From NCBI RefSeq assembly GCF_019049245.1, contig NZ_JAGMUK010000032.1, forward strand, positions 1 to 64,000: 64,000 bases of DNA, written 5' to 3'. Below are positions 32,652 through 43,820 of the stretch, piece by piece. The notes under the pieces were generated by a model. That model was given only the letters and a program-made list of their open reading frames with translations. It had not been told where the DNA came from and ran no database searches. The position numbers were made by a program, and so were the translations under genes. The stretch is from Streptomyces sp. AC555_RSS877. Lineage in GTDB: Bacteria > Actinomycetota > Actinomycetes > Streptomycetales > Streptomycetaceae. Position 1 is the first letter of the stretch, and each line of letters begins with the position of its first letter.

Positions 32652-34838
32652 ATGAGTGCGGAGGCCACGAATCCCGCGAGCCCAGGCCCGGTCACAGCAG
32701 GCCCGGTCCTGCCGACAGTGCCCCGCAGGAAGGCCCGCCCCCGGATCGACCTGCGCCGTCTCGGCCGGGCCGCGCTGCTCGGCCCCGCCGCCCGTGACCG
32801 GCTGCCCGACGCCATCGGTCACGTGGCCGAGGCCCACCGCGCCCACTACCCCGACGCCGACCTCGAACCGCTGCGCCGCGCCTACGTCCTGGCCGAGTCC
32901 TCGCATCGCGGTCAGATGCGCAAGAGCGGTGAGCCGTACATCACACACCCGCTCGCCGTGACCCTGATCCTCGCCGAACTGGGCGCCGAGACAACGACCC
33001 TGACGGCGTCTCTGCTCCACGACACCGTCGAGGACACGGACGTGACGCTCAATCAGGTCCGTGAGCAGTTCGGCGAGGAGGTGCGCTTCCTCGTCGACGG
33101 CGTCACGAAACTGGAGAAGGTCGACTACGGGGCCGCCGCCGAGCCCGAGACCTTCCGCAAGATGCTCGTCGCCACCGGCAACGACGTCCGTGTGATGTCG
33201 ATCAAACTCGCCGACCGGCTGCACAACATGCGCACGCTCGGCGTGATGCGTCCCGAGAAACAGGTCCGCATCGCCAAGGTCACCCGGGACGTCCTCATCC
33301 CCCTCGCGGAACGGCTCGGCGTCCAGGCGCTCAAGACCGAACTGGAGGACATGGTCTTCGCGATCCTCCACCCCGAGGAGTACGAGCACACCCGGGAGCT
33401 GATCGTCGACAACGCCTCCCGCGCGGACGACCCGCTCGCCGAGATGGCCGACGAGATGCGCACGGTCCTGCGGGACGCCGGCATCCCGGCCGAAGTCCTC
33501 ATCCGCCCGCGGCACTTCGTCTCCGTGCACCGCGTCGCCCGCAAACGCGGCCGGCTGCGCGGCGCCGACTTCGGCCGTCTGCTGGTGCTGGTGAACGAGG
33601 ACGCCGACTGTTACGCCGTACTCGGTGAACTGCACACCTGTATGACGCCCGTGGTCTCCGAGTTCAAGGACTTCATCGCCGTCCCCAAGTTCAACCTCTA
33701 CCAGTCGCTGCACACCGCCGTGGCCCGCGAGGACGGCCAGGTCACCGAAGTCCTCATCCGCACCCACCAGATGCACAAGGTCGCGGAGGCCGGCGTCGTC
33801 GCGCTGGGCAATCCCTACGCTCCCCCTTCGGAGGAGCAGACCGTTTCGCGTGACGGTGAGCGCGCCGACCCGACCCGCCCCGGCTGGCTCTCCCGCCTCC
33901 TCGACTGGCAGGAGGCCGCGTCCGACTCCGACACGTTCTGGTCCACCCTGCGCGAGGACCTCGCCCAGGACCGTGAGATCACCGTGTTCCGGCCCGACGG
34001 CGGCAGGCTGGGTCTGCCCGCGGGGGCGACCTGTGTGGACGCCGCGTACGCGCAGTACGGCGAGGACGCGCACGCGTGCATCGGCGCCCGCGTCAACGGC
34101 CGCCTGGCGACGCTGAGCACGGTCCTGAAGGACGGCGACACCGTCCAGCTCCTCATGGGCCAGGACCCCGCCTCCGAGCCCTCCAGGGAGTGGCTGGACC
34201 ACGCCCACACGCCCACCGCCCGGATCGCCATCCAGCGGTGGCTCACGACGCATCCGGCGTCCGCCGAGGCGCAGAAGGCGGGGCCGGTCCCGACCCTCCA
34301 GGCCGGCGAGGCATCGCTCCGGCCGCCCGCCGCCGGGAACACCGTGACCGCTTCCGAAGGCCACGCCGCCCCGACTGCCGACCGTCCCGCCACCGCGAAC
34401 GCCGTCGTCGACCAGCCCGGGGCGAGCGTACGAATGGCCGGTTGCTGCACGCCCGTACCGCCCGACGCGGTGATCGGCTTCGCCGTTCGTGGGGGAGCGG
34501 TGACCGTCCATCGCGTGGAGTGCGCCGCGGTGGCTCGCATGAAGAGCGCGGGGCGTGCGGAGGTCGGTGTGCGCTGGGGAGACACCAGCGGATGCCGGGT
34601 CACCCTGTTCGCCGAATCGTTCGGCCGCCCGCATCTGCTCGCCGACCTCACCGAGGCGATGGCCTCGGAGGGGGCCGAGATCGTCTCCGCGACCGTCGAG
34701 CCCCCCAGCCAGCAACGCGTACGCCACACCTACACCGTCCAACTCCCCGACGCGGCACACCTGCCCGCCCTGATGCGGGCGATGCGGGACGTGCCGGGGG
34801 TGTACGACGTGAGCCGGGCACAGACGCCGGGGGCCTGA
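32652..34838 (+). CDS. rshA: RSH-family (RelA/SpoT homologue) protein, RshA type
   Basis: A 728-residue multidomain (p)ppGpp metabolism protein. The HD hydrolase domain is intact: H85, H99, HD at 123-124, ED at 127-128 (LLHDTVEDT), and KLADRLHNMRTL. The synthetase domain (about residues 285-390) keeps FKDFIAVPK, YQSLHT and E366 in TEVLIRT. However, the usual Gly of NGYQSLHT is Leu349, and the Arg of the DLxAxRV motif is Leu311. TGS is at about 430-490 and a C-terminal ACT domain at about 650-728. GGAGGTGCCC before the ATG at 32652 fixes the start. It resembles the second RSH of Streptomyces rather than the main RelA. Hydrolysis is probable and synthesis uncertain. Confidence 0.9.
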   Translation: MSAEATNPASPGPVTAGPVLPTVPRRKARPRIDLRRLGRAALLGPAARDRLPDAIGHVAEAHRAHYPDADLEPLRRAYVLAESSHRGQMRKSGEPYITHPLAVTLILAELGAETTTLTASLLHDTVEDTDVTLNQVREQFGEEVRFLVDGVTKLEKVDYGAAAEPETFRKMLVATGNDVRVMSIKLADRLHNMRTLGVMRPEKQVRIAKVTRDVLIPLAERLGVQALKTELEDMVFAILHPEEYEHTRELIVDNASRADDPLAEMADEMRTVLRDAGIPAEVLIRPRHFVSVHRVARKRGRLRGADFGRLLVLVNEDADCYAVLGELHTCMTPVVSEFKDFIAVPKFNLYQSLHTAVAREDGQVTEVLIRTHQMHKVAEAGVVALGNPYAPPSEEQTVSRDGERADPTRPGWLSRLLDWQEAASDSDTFWSTLREDLAQDREITVFRPDGGRLGLPAGATCVDAAYAQYGEDAHACIGARVNGRLATLSTVLKDGDTVQLLMGQDPASEPSREWLDHAHTPTARIAIQRWLTTHPASAEAQKAGPVPTLQAGEASLRPPAAGNTVTASEGHAAPTADRPATANAVVDQPGASVRMAGCCTPVPPDAVIGFAVRGGAVTVHRVECAAVARMKSAGRAEVGVRWGDTSGCRVTLFAESFGRPHLLADLTEAMASEGAEIVSATVEPPSQQRVRHTYTVQLPDAAHLPALMRAMRDVPGVYDVSRAQTPGA

Positions 34839-34977
34839 GAGGAGCCTGTCGACGCCGGCACGCGCGCGTGGCGCGCTCTCGCGGACGGCGGCCCCCTCGT
34901 CCCGCTGACCTACCCGTTCGAGTGGGCCGATCGCGCGCCGCCGCCGCACCGCGCGCGCCCGCTGATAGCCGTGGTGC

Positions 34978-36480
34978 ATGCTGCTCACCCCCCGCACCCC
35001 GGCTCCCCGAGCCCGCTTCACGCCCTCCCGGCGCCGAAAGGCCGGCGCCCTTCTCGCCTCCGCAGTCTCCGTCTGCCTCCTCGCCGCGAGCGCCCCGGCC
35101 GCCCCGCTGGGCGTTGGCGACCGCCTCTTCCCGCACCTGGGCAACCCGGGGTACGACGTGGCGGCGTACGACCTCTCCTTCACCTATCCGGGAACCAACA
35201 GCAAGCCGCTCCAGGCGGTCACCACGATCGACGCCTGGACGACGGCCTCGCTGGACCGCGTCAACCTCGACTTCGCGCACGGCAAGGTCGACTCTGTCGA
35301 GGTCGACGGCGAGCCCGCGACGTTCACGAGCGCCGGCGAGGACCTGGTGGTGACGCCCGAGGATCCGCTGCCCGAGGGCAGCTGGATGCGGGTCACCGTG
35401 CGGCACACCAGCGACCCCGTGTCCGACGAGGACCGGGAGGGCGGCTGGGTGCGGACCGCGGACGGCCTCGCCATGGCCAACCAGGCCGACGTCGCCCACC
35501 TGGTGTTCCCCTGCAACGACCACCCCTCCGACAAGGCGATGTTCACCATCAGGGTCACCGCACCCAAGGGCTACACGGCCGTCGCCAACGGTCTGCCGAC
35601 CGGCGTGGACCGGGCGGGCCGGGCGACGACCTGGACGTACCGGACCCAGCACCCCATGGCCACCGAGCTCGCTCAGGTGTCCATCGGCCGCTCCACCGTG
35701 CTGCGCCGCAGCGGCCCGCACGGACTGCCCGTACGAGACGTCGTGCCCACCAAGGACCGCGAGCGGCTGGAGCCGTGGCTGAAGAAGACCCCGGACCAGA
35801 TCGCCTGGATGGAGGGCAAGGTCGGGCCGTACCCCTTCGAGACGTACGGCCTGCTCATGGCCGACGCCGACACCGGTTTCGAGCTGGAGACGCAGACCCT
35901 TTCCCTCTTCGAGAAGAACCTGTTCACCGAGCCCGGCTACCCGGAGTGGCACGTCGATTCGATCATGGTGCACGAGCTCGCCCACCAGTGGTTCGGCAAC
36001 AGTGTGAGCCCCCGTACCTGGTCCGACCTGTGGCTGAACGAGGGGCACGCCACCTGGTACGAAGCCCTGTACGCGGAGGAGAAGGCGGAGCGCCCCATGG
36101 AGGCGCGGATGAAGGCGGCGTACGGCGCCTCCGACCGCTGGCGCGCGGCCGGCGGACCGCCCGCCGCCCCCAAGGTCCCCGACCCCGGCCAGAAGATCAG
36201 CATCTTCCGGCCGAACGTCTACGACGGCGCCGCACTGGCCCTGTACGCCCTGCGCCAGGAGATCGGCCGCCCCGCCTTCGAACGCCTGGAAAGGGCCTGG
36301 GTGACCCGCCACCGGGACGGCGTCGCCTCGACCGCGGACTTCGTCGGGCTCGCCGAGGAGATCTCCGGCCGCGAGCTGGGCGGCTTCTTCGAGGGCTGGC
36401 TCTACGGCGAGAAGACCCCGCCGATGCCCGGCCACCCGGACTGGAAGTCGGCCGCACCTCAGCAGGCTCCCGCGAAATAA
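34978..36480 (+). CDS. Secreted M1-family metallopeptidase
   Basis: A 500-residue zinc aminopeptidase-like protein. An Arg-rich n-region, a hydrophobic core (about residues 22-40) and ASAPAAP form a secretory signal. The zinc site is HELAHQWFG (H332, E333, H336), with the third ligand E355 in LWLNEGHATW. The GAMEN-like loop is replaced by GFELETQ, which is usual in the short bacterial M1 proteins. A tyrosine-bearing block, FRPNVYDGAALALYAL, follows. It lacks the large C-terminal helical domain of PepN. It likely trims peptides outside the cell. Confidence 0.9.
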   Translation: MLLTPRTPAPRARFTPSRRRKAGALLASAVSVCLLAASAPAAPLGVGDRLFPHLGNPGYDVAAYDLSFTYPGTNSKPLQAVTTIDAWTTASLDRVNLDFAHGKVDSVEVDGEPATFTSAGEDLVVTPEDPLPEGSWMRVTVRHTSDPVSDEDREGGWVRTADGLAMANQADVAHLVFPCNDHPSDKAMFTIRVTAPKGYTAVANGLPTGVDRAGRATTWTYRTQHPMATELAQVSIGRSTVLRRSGPHGLPVRDVVPTKDRERLEPWLKKTPDQIAWMEGKVGPYPFETYGLLMADADTGFELETQTLSLFEKNLFTEPGYPEWHVDSIMVHELAHQWFGNSVSPRTWSDLWLNEGHATWYEALYAEEKAERPMEARMKAAYGASDRWRAAGGPPAAPKVPDPGQKISIFRPNVYDGAALALYALRQEIGRPAFERLERAWVTRHRDGVASTADFVGLAEEISGRELGGFFEGWLYGEKTPPMPGHPDWKSAAPQQAPAK

Positions 36481-36648
36481 GACGGTGACGAGACGGGCCG
36501 TGCCGTGCGACCATCCTCAGGTCGGCGCGGCACGGGACACGGGAATCTCCCGGGGTACTCGTGCGTTGTGAGCAGTGACGGCCGGCTCAGAAGTTCGGCT
36601 TCGGCTCTGTCGCCGCTTTGCCGGAATCCTCATCGACGTAAGGACCCA

Positions 36649-38142
36649 ATGACCTCCTCTTCATCTTCTTCCCAGGACACTGAGCGCGTCGCGCATGCCT
36701 ACCCCGAAGGTCTTCGGGCCGATGCCCTGATGGAAGAGGACGTCGCCTGGAGCCACGAGATCGACGGAGACCGGGACGGCGACCAGTTCGACCGCTCCGA
36801 GCGCGCGGCCCTGCGCCGCGTCGCGGGCCTCTCCACCGAGCTCGAGGACGTCACCGAGGTCGAGTACCGCCAGCTCCGCCTGGAGCGGGTCGTACTCGTA
36901 GGCGTCTGGACCTCGGGGACCGCGCAGGACGCGGACAACTCCCTCGCGGAGCTCGCCGCTCTCGCTGAGACCGCGGGCGCGCTCGTGCTCGACGGCGTGA
37001 TCCAGCGCCGCGACAAGCCCGATGCGGCCACCTACATCGGTTCCGGCAAGGCCGAGGAGCTGCGCGACATCGTGCTCGAGACGGGCGCGGACACCGTCAT
37101 CTGCGACGGTGAGCTCAGCCCGGGCCAGCTCATCCATCTCGAAGACGTCGTCAAGGTCAAGGTCATCGACCGTACGGCCCTGATCCTCGACATCTTCGCC
37201 CAGCACGCCAAGTCCCGAGAGGGCAAGGCGCAGGTAGCGCTCGCGCAGATGCAGTACATGCTGCCGAGGCTGCGCGGCTGGGGTCAGTCGCTGTCCCGTC
37301 AGATGGGCGGCGGCAAGGGCGGCGGCCTCGCCACCCGTGGTCCCGGTGAGACCAAGATCGAGACGGACCGGCGTCGGATCCGCGAGAAGATGGCGAAGAT
37401 GCGCCGGGAGATCGCGGACATGAAGACCGGCCGCGAGATCAAGCGCCAGGAGCGCAAGCGTCACAAGGTGCCGTCGGTCGCCATCGCCGGCTACACCAAC
37501 GCCGGCAAGTCCTCGCTGCTCAACCGCCTCACGGGCGCGGGAGTGCTGGTCGAGAACGCCCTGTTCGCGACCCTCGACCCGACCGTGCGCCGGGCGGAGA
37601 CGCCCAGCGGCCGTCTGTACACCCTGGCGGACACCGTCGGCTTCGTCCGGCACCTGCCGCACCACCTGGTCGAGGCGTTCCGCTCCACCATGGAGGAGGT
37701 CGGCGAGTCCGACCTGATCCTGCACGTGGTGGACGGCTCGCACCCGAACCCGGAAGAGCAGCTGGCCGCCGTACGCGAGGTGATCAGGGACGTCGGCGCC
37801 ACCGGCGTACCCGAGATCGTCGTGATCAACAAGGCGGACGCGGCCGACCCGCTGACGCTCCAGCGGCTCATGCGGATCGAGAAGCGTTCGATCCCGGTGT
37901 CGGCCCGCACGGGCCAGGGCATCGAGGAACTGCTTGCCCTGATCGACAACGAGCTGCCGCGGCCGTCGGTCGAGATCGAGGCGCTCGTGCCGTACACGCA
38001 GGGCAAGCTGGTGGCCCGCGCCCACGACGAGGGCGAGGTGATCTCCGCGGAGCACACCCCGGAGGGCACCCTGCTCAAGGCGCGGGTGCACGAGGAACTG
38101 GCGGCGGATCTCGCGCCGTACGTTCCGGCGCCCCTCGCCTGA
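36649..38142 (+). CDS. hflX: HflX, ribosome-associated GTPase
   Basis: A 497-residue GTPase that splits or rescues stalled ribosomes. The N-terminal HflX domain (YIGSGKAEELRDIV, then VIDRTALILDIFAQHAKSRE) and the Gly-rich linker QMGGGKGGG with RGPGETKIETDRRRI precede the G domain. There, G1 is GYTNAGKSSL at residues 281-290, G3 is DTVGFVRHLP and G4 is NKAD. AAGGA precedes the ATG at 36649; GTG 36568 is in frame but adds unlike sequence. A very strong terminator follows. Confidence 0.95.
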   Translation: MTSSSSSSQDTERVAHAYPEGLRADALMEEDVAWSHEIDGDRDGDQFDRSERAALRRVAGLSTELEDVTEVEYRQLRLERVVLVGVWTSGTAQDADNSLAELAALAETAGALVLDGVIQRRDKPDAATYIGSGKAEELRDIVLETGADTVICDGELSPGQLIHLEDVVKVKVIDRTALILDIFAQHAKSREGKAQVALAQMQYMLPRLRGWGQSLSRQMGGGKGGGLATRGPGETKIETDRRRIREKMAKMRREIADMKTGREIKRQERKRHKVPSVAIAGYTNAGKSSLLNRLTGAGVLVENALFATLDPTVRRAETPSGRLYTLADTVGFVRHLPHHLVEAFRSTMEEVGESDLILHVVDGSHPNPEEQLAAVREVIRDVGATGVPEIVVINKADAADPLTLQRLMRIEKRSIPVSARTGQGIEELLALIDNELPRPSVEIEALVPYTQGKLVARAHDEGEVISAEHTPEGTLLKARVHEELAADLAPYVPAPLA

Positions 38143-38174
38143 CCGTCCGTTCGCCTGACCGTCCCGGAACAGCT

Positions 38175-38215
38175 TGAAGGCCCGCCGCCTGCTCGTCGCA
38201 GGCGGCGGGCCTTCA
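38175..38215. terminator. Strong bidirectional terminator, 17-bp perfect stem
   Basis: Arms at 38175-38191 and 38199-38215 are perfect complements around a seven-base loop. It lies between the convergent hflX and protease genes. A 14-bp direct repeat, AGCGTGTGCGGATC, occurs twice immediately after it. Confidence 0.92.
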
Positions 38216-38240
38216 GCGTGTGCGGATCAGCGTGTGCGGA

Positions 38241-39443
38241 TCACTGACCGCCGTACGTCTTGCTCATGCTCTCGTAGAGCGCCTCGGCGTCCTGGCCGAG
38301 CTGTGGGCCCGCGAGCCACGTGTTGTCGGTCGGGCCGATCGAGGTGTTCGAGACCAGCGTGGTCTTCCCGTCCAGCACGCGGAACCAGCCGCCGCCGGAC
38401 GAGCCGCCCGTCATGGTGCAGCCGATGCGGTACATCGTCGGCAGGCTCGAGCTGAGCGAGAACCGGCCCGGCTGGTCGAGGCACTTGAACATCTGCAGAC
38501 CGTTGTACGGCGGCGCGGCCGGGTAGCCCCAGGCGCCCATCGTGACGACCTCGCTCGCGGACGGGGCGGAGAAGTCGACGTCCAGGGCGCCGGTGGTCTC
38601 CTCCAGGGACTTGGAGCCCGACTCCGGCTTCACATGCAGCACGGCGTAGTCGTACGCGGCACCCGCGCCACCGGTCTCGGAACCGCCCTGGATCCACCCG
38701 TTCGACGTCGAGGCCCAGTCGGCCCACCAGTTGCCGTAGGGCGCTATCTCAGAGGCTGTGGCGTTGCCGAGCTGCGCCTCGGACTTGCCGAGGTCGTTGT
38801 ACGCCGGGACGAAGACGATGTTGCGGTACCAGCCACCACTGCCACCGGCGTGCACGCAGTGGCCCGCCGTCCACACCAGGTTGGACTTGCCGGGATGGTT
38901 CACGTCCTTGACGACCGTGCCCGAGCAGACCATCGGGCCGTCGGGGGAGTCGAAGAAGATCTTGCCGACCGGGGCCGCGTTCTGGTGGTACGGCGTCTTC
39001 TCGGCCGTGGCCTCGACGGGCGCCGGCTCGGGGTCACTGACGCCCTGGTCCGCCGCGGCGTCCTTCGTCGAGACCGTCTTGTCGGCCTCCTTCGCGGACT
39101 GCATCCGCTCGGGCTTCCAGAGGTCCCTGATCACCGGGTTGACGAAGTCCTTGGCCTCACTGAGCCACTTGTCCTTGTCCCAGTCCTTCCAGCCACCGGC
39201 CGCCCAGTTGTCGACGTCGATGCCGTGCTCCTTGAGCTTGTCGGCGATCTTCGCGGGAACCTTGACCTTGCCCCCGGCGGCCTGGGACGTGGTGGCGCCG
39301 GGCTTGTCGCCGGCGGTGTCCTCGCCCGAACCGCCGCAGGCCGTCGCGGTCAGCGCGAAGGCTGCGACGAGCCCGGTGGCGGTGAGAAGCGTGCGGGTGC
39401 GCCGCCCAGGTCGTGGCGCTGCGGGCGTACGTGTGGAACGCAT
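38241..39443 (-). CDS. Lipoprotein trypsin-like serine protease, copy 1
   Basis: A 400-residue S1-type protease exported as a lipoprotein (signal helix about residues 18-35, lipobox LTATAC with C36). A charged pro-like region (about 55-150) with KLKEHGIDVDNW and WKDWDKDKW precedes the catalytic domain. The triad is H195 in TAGHC, D265 in AAYDYAVLHV, and S349 in TGGSSGGGW, where the usual Asp before Ser is Ser. This is the glutamyl-endopeptidase-like/Streptomyces secreted form with WRNI-like WYRNIVFVPAY. It is close kin to the next upstream gene, so a tandem duplication. Substrate unknown. Confidence 0.88.
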   Translation of the reverse strand: MRSTRTPAAPRPGRRTRTLLTATGLVAAFALTATACGGSGEDTAGDKPGATTSQAAGGKVKVPAKIADKLKEHGIDVDNWAAGGWKDWDKDKWLSEAKDFVNPVIRDLWKPERMQSAKEADKTVSTKDAAADQGVSDPEPAPVEATAEKTPYHQNAAPVGKIFFDSPDGPMVCSGTVVKDVNHPGKSNLVWTAGHCVHAGGSGGWYRNIVFVPAYNDLGKSEAQLGNATASEIAPYGNWWADWASTSNGWIQGGSETGGAGAAYDYAVLHVKPESGSKSLEETTGALDVDFSAPSASEVVTMGAWGYPAAPPYNGLQMFKCLDQPGRFSLSSSLPTMYRIGCTMTGGSSGGGWFRVLDGKTTLVSNTSIGPTDNTWLAGPQLGQDAEALYESMSKTYGGQ

Positions 39444-39524
39444 GGTGCGGTAACCCCCGTGAAAAGTGCGAATGTCATGTGCTTGTCAGGCGAGGGTGGG
39501 GTCCGTGGATGCCGGCGGTCTGCC

Positions 39525-39559
39525 TGGACCCCGTCGATCTCCTGGGACCCGGTCGATCT
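39525..39559. repeat. Two 19-bp repeats upstream of protease copy 1
   Basis: GGACCCCGTCGATCT (39526-39540) and GGACCCGGTCGATCT (39545-39559) are direct repeats at a 19-bp period, 82-116 bases upstream of the protease start. On the other strand they read AGATCGACSGGGTCC, sharing ATCGACCGGG with the larger array upstream of protease copy 2. Confidence 0.6.
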
Positions 39560-39733
39560 CTTTGGGTCCCGTCCAGCCCGCAGGGCCTTTGTGGATCACC
39601 TTGCGGACGAGACCCCACTATGCCCGTGGAGTTGAGGGTGAACGGCGGTGAGGTGGTGAAGGTTTTTTGAGACACCGCACCGCCGTTCCTGCTCAGCAGG
39701 CCCAAGCTCAGAAGGCTCAGGCCCAGCAGGCCG

Positions 39734-40957
39734 TCACTGGCCGGCGAACTTCTTGCTCACGGAGTCGTACACGCCCTCGGCCACCTCACCCAGCCGCGGA
39801 CCCGCCAGCCAGCCCGCGGTCACCGGACCGATCGAGGTGTTGGAGACCAGTGCCGGCTTGCCGTCCGAGCCGGCCGCCACCCAGCCGCCGCCCGACGAGC
39901 CACCCGTCATCGTGCAGCCGATGCGGTACATCGTCGGGTCCGGGGCACTGATCGACAGCCGACCCGGCTTGTCCTGGCACTGGTACATGGTCTGGCCGTC
40001 GAACGGCGCCGCGGCCGGGTAGCCGGTCGCGGTGATGCTCGCGACCTTCGTCACGGCCGGCGCCTTGAAGTCCACCGGCAGAGCCGAACCGATGGTCTCC
40101 TCCAGCGACTTGCCGCCACTGCCCTCTTCCGGAGTCACGTGAATGACGGCGAAGTCGTACGAGGCGCCGTCACCGCCCGTCGCCCCGCCTTGCTCGATCC
40201 ACTGGTCCGAGGTCTGCGCCCAGTCGCCCCACCACACGCCGTATGGAGTGACCTCCTCCTTGGCGGCGCTCTCCAAGTCCGCGGTCCCCAAGCCCTCGTT
40301 GTTGTACGACGGCACGAACGCGATGTTGCGGTACCAGCCGCCGTCTTTGCCGGCGTGCACACAGTGACCGGCCGTCCATACGAGGTTGGACTTGCCGGGG
40401 TGGGCCGGGTCCTGCACGACCGTCGCTGAGCAGACCATCGTGCCCTCGGGGGAGTCGAAGAACACCTTGCCCGCTTCGGGAGCGTTGGCATGGTACGTAG
40501 GCGCGACGGCCTTGGCGTCCACCGGCGCGGGCTCCGGGTCGGTCACACCCTGGTCACCGGAGATGTCGCCGTCGTCGACGGCGTTGTCCGGGTCCTCGGC
40601 TTCCCGCATCCGGTCCGGATCCCAGAGGCCCTGGATGATCGGGTTGATGTACTCGTCGGCCTCGCGCAGCCAGTCCTCCTTGCTCCAGTCCTTCCAGGCA
40701 CCGTTCTTCCACTTGTCGAGGTCGATCCCATGCTCTTTGAGCTTGTCCTTGATGTCGTCCGGGATCGTGATCTTGCCGTCGCCCGCGGACGCGACGGGTG
40801 CGGAGGCCTCGCCGCCGGCGTCGGCATTGCCCGAGTTGCAGGCGGTGGCGGTGAACACGAGCGCCGAGGCGAGGGCAACGGCGGCCAACGCGGGGGAGGT
40901 TCCGCGGCGTGCGTTCCTTCCTCGACGAGCGGTGAAGGACGGCCGTATGGGTCGCAT
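39734..40957 (-). CDS. Lipoprotein trypsin-like serine protease, copy 2
   Basis: A 407-residue paralogue of the preceding protease, with the same plan: Arg-rich n-region, hydrophobic helice about 22-39, lipobox TATAC (C40), acidic pro-region with KLKEHGIDLDKW and WKDWSKEDW, then the catalytic domain. The triad is H198, D268 and S355 (TAGHC, ASYDFAVIHV, TGGSSGGGW). It is separated from copy 1 by 290 bases holding copy 1's promoter, so each gene appears to have its own promoter. A 20-bp repeat array lies 80-160 bases upstream. Membrane-anchored extracellular action is expected. Confidence 0.88.
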   Translation of the reverse strand: MRPIRPSFTARRGRNARRGTSPALAAVALASALVFTATACNSGNADAGGEASAPVASAGDGKITIPDDIKDKLKEHGIDLDKWKNGAWKDWSKEDWLREADEYINPIIQGLWDPDRMREAEDPDNAVDDGDISGDQGVTDPEPAPVDAKAVAPTYHANAPEAGKVFFDSPEGTMVCSATVVQDPAHPGKSNLVWTAGHCVHAGKDGGWYRNIAFVPSYNNEGLGTADLESAAKEEVTPYGVWWGDWAQTSDQWIEQGGATGGDGASYDFAVIHVTPEEGSGGKSLEETIGSALPVDFKAPAVTKVASITATGYPAAAPFDGQTMYQCQDKPGRLSISAPDPTMYRIGCTMTGGSSGGGWVAAGSDGKPALVSNTSIGPVTAGWLAGPRLGEVAEGVYDSVSKKFAGQ

Positions 40958-41037
40958 GGTGTGACTCCCCCTGAGGTGAACGAACTGGGTGCTGTGCCGT
41001 GAACTCGGGCGCGGTCGGGCCGACGACGTGGAGCGAT

Positions 41038-41116
41038 CCGGATCGACCGGGCTGATCCGGACCGGCCCGGGCTGATGGAAATCGACCCGGGCTGATTTGG
41101 ATCGACCTGGGCTGGG
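41038..41116. repeat. Four 20-bp imperfect repeats upstream of protease copy 2
   Basis: Units start at 41038, 41057, 41077 and 41097 and share the core ATCGACCNGGGCTGAT with a few changes (the second reads ACCGGCCCGGGCTGAT). A partial fifth unit follows. The 20-bp period places each unit on the same face of the helix, as in an operator array. The related repeats before copy 1 strengthen a regulatory reading. No known regulator consensus is recognised. Confidence 0.7.
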
Positions 41117-41671
41117 CCGGGTCGATACGAGTCCAATCGGCCTGTTCTCGCGCTGAGCTCACGGAGTGTTGGAACGGCATCACACACTATGCGCTCGCTG
41201 TGGGGGACTTCCCGCGGAACGGCAACGGTTTCGCTACGAGCTGTCTGACCTGGCAATCATCCGGACTTCTGCCAAGCACGTTGGACGACATGCGCAGATC
41301 TACGCCCCGTTCCCTGATGAGGCGGTGAATGGCGCCGTCGGGTGGCCGGACAGGTCTTGGCGGAACGCACCGGTGACTGATTTCGGGCAAGTGAGAACAA
41401 GTACCTGTGATCCTTGGGCGGTCTGTCACGGCAACGGCTCCCTCGGGGCAAGGATCTTGCTGTGGCCCGTAACCCGCTGAGCGGTCCGGGGTTGGTAGCG
41501 ACGGGGCACGGTGCCGATGGTCGGTGTCGAGGTGACCGGCCTGGTCCGCGCGCCCACCCCGTGAGTCTTGAGTGTCTTCGAGTGAACGCTCGCGGGGTTT
41601 CGTATGTCGAGTCGGGTGAGTGGCGAGGAACGGCTTGCCCCTGGACTACGCGAGAGCGGGGAGCCGTGGCT
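41117..41671. other. Gene-poor stretch before the siderophore locus
   Basis: Together with the repeat array this is a 714-bp gap. No open frame here is convincing. One inverted repeat stands out: GATCCTTG (41409-41416) with CAAGGATC (41449-41456), enclosing 32 nt. I found no palindrome resembling the DmdR/IdeR iron box (TTAGGTTAGGCT-like), which would be expected before siderophore genes. Confidence 0.5.
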
Positions 41672-41826
41672 GTGAAGTGGAGCGCTTTGAGGGTGGCCGC
41701 GAGGCTTGTATGCGAACGGGGGGCCGCTATGGCCGCCCTGGTCGGAGGAACCGCCGCGTCTGTGCTTGAAGAGGCCGCCGGGACTGAGCTCGGGGAAGCA
41801 GCCGGGGTCGGGGCTGGGAGGGCGCT

Positions 41827-41830
<4 letters not shown>
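41672..41830 (+). CDS. Small ORF coupled to the aminotransferase-like gene
   Basis: A 52-residue frame, MKWSALRVAARLVCERGAAM, then AALVGGTAASVLEEA and a Gly- and Ala-rich end. GGGGAG lies nine bases before GTG 41672. Its TGA overlaps the GTG of the next gene (GTGA), the coupling pattern used by genuine operons in this window. Third-position G+C is about 73 percent, lower than in neighbouring genes. A basic, partly hydrophobic helix could bind membrane or nucleic acid. It may be a true small protein or only a translational lead-in. Confidence 0.42.
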
Positions 41831-43596
<1,766 letters not shown>

Positions 43597-43820
43597 CCCG
43601 GTGGCTGTGCCCCCGCGAGTTCTTACGCCCACACGCTTCCTTCCCCAGCTCTCACCTGCCGAGCTCGTCCTTGACATCCCTGAGACCACGGACATCCCTC
43701 GCCTTCACCCCACCCATCGCACGACCTCCTGAACGCCCAGGCCCTCCACACGCCGTACCGCACAGCACGAAGCCGCTTCCCGTCGGCGGCTCGAGCCAGG
43801 ACCACCCCGAGGAACGCACC

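Noticed and set aside
32343..35183. 946-codon minus-strand open frame across the RSH gene
   Set aside because: Antisense shadow of the RSH gene; no recognisable protein features.
43602..43733. Possible 43-codon ORF between the aminotransferase-like and synthetase genes
   Set aside because: Starts near GGTGG but lacks a proper ribosome site and its composition does not rise above random high-GC sequence.
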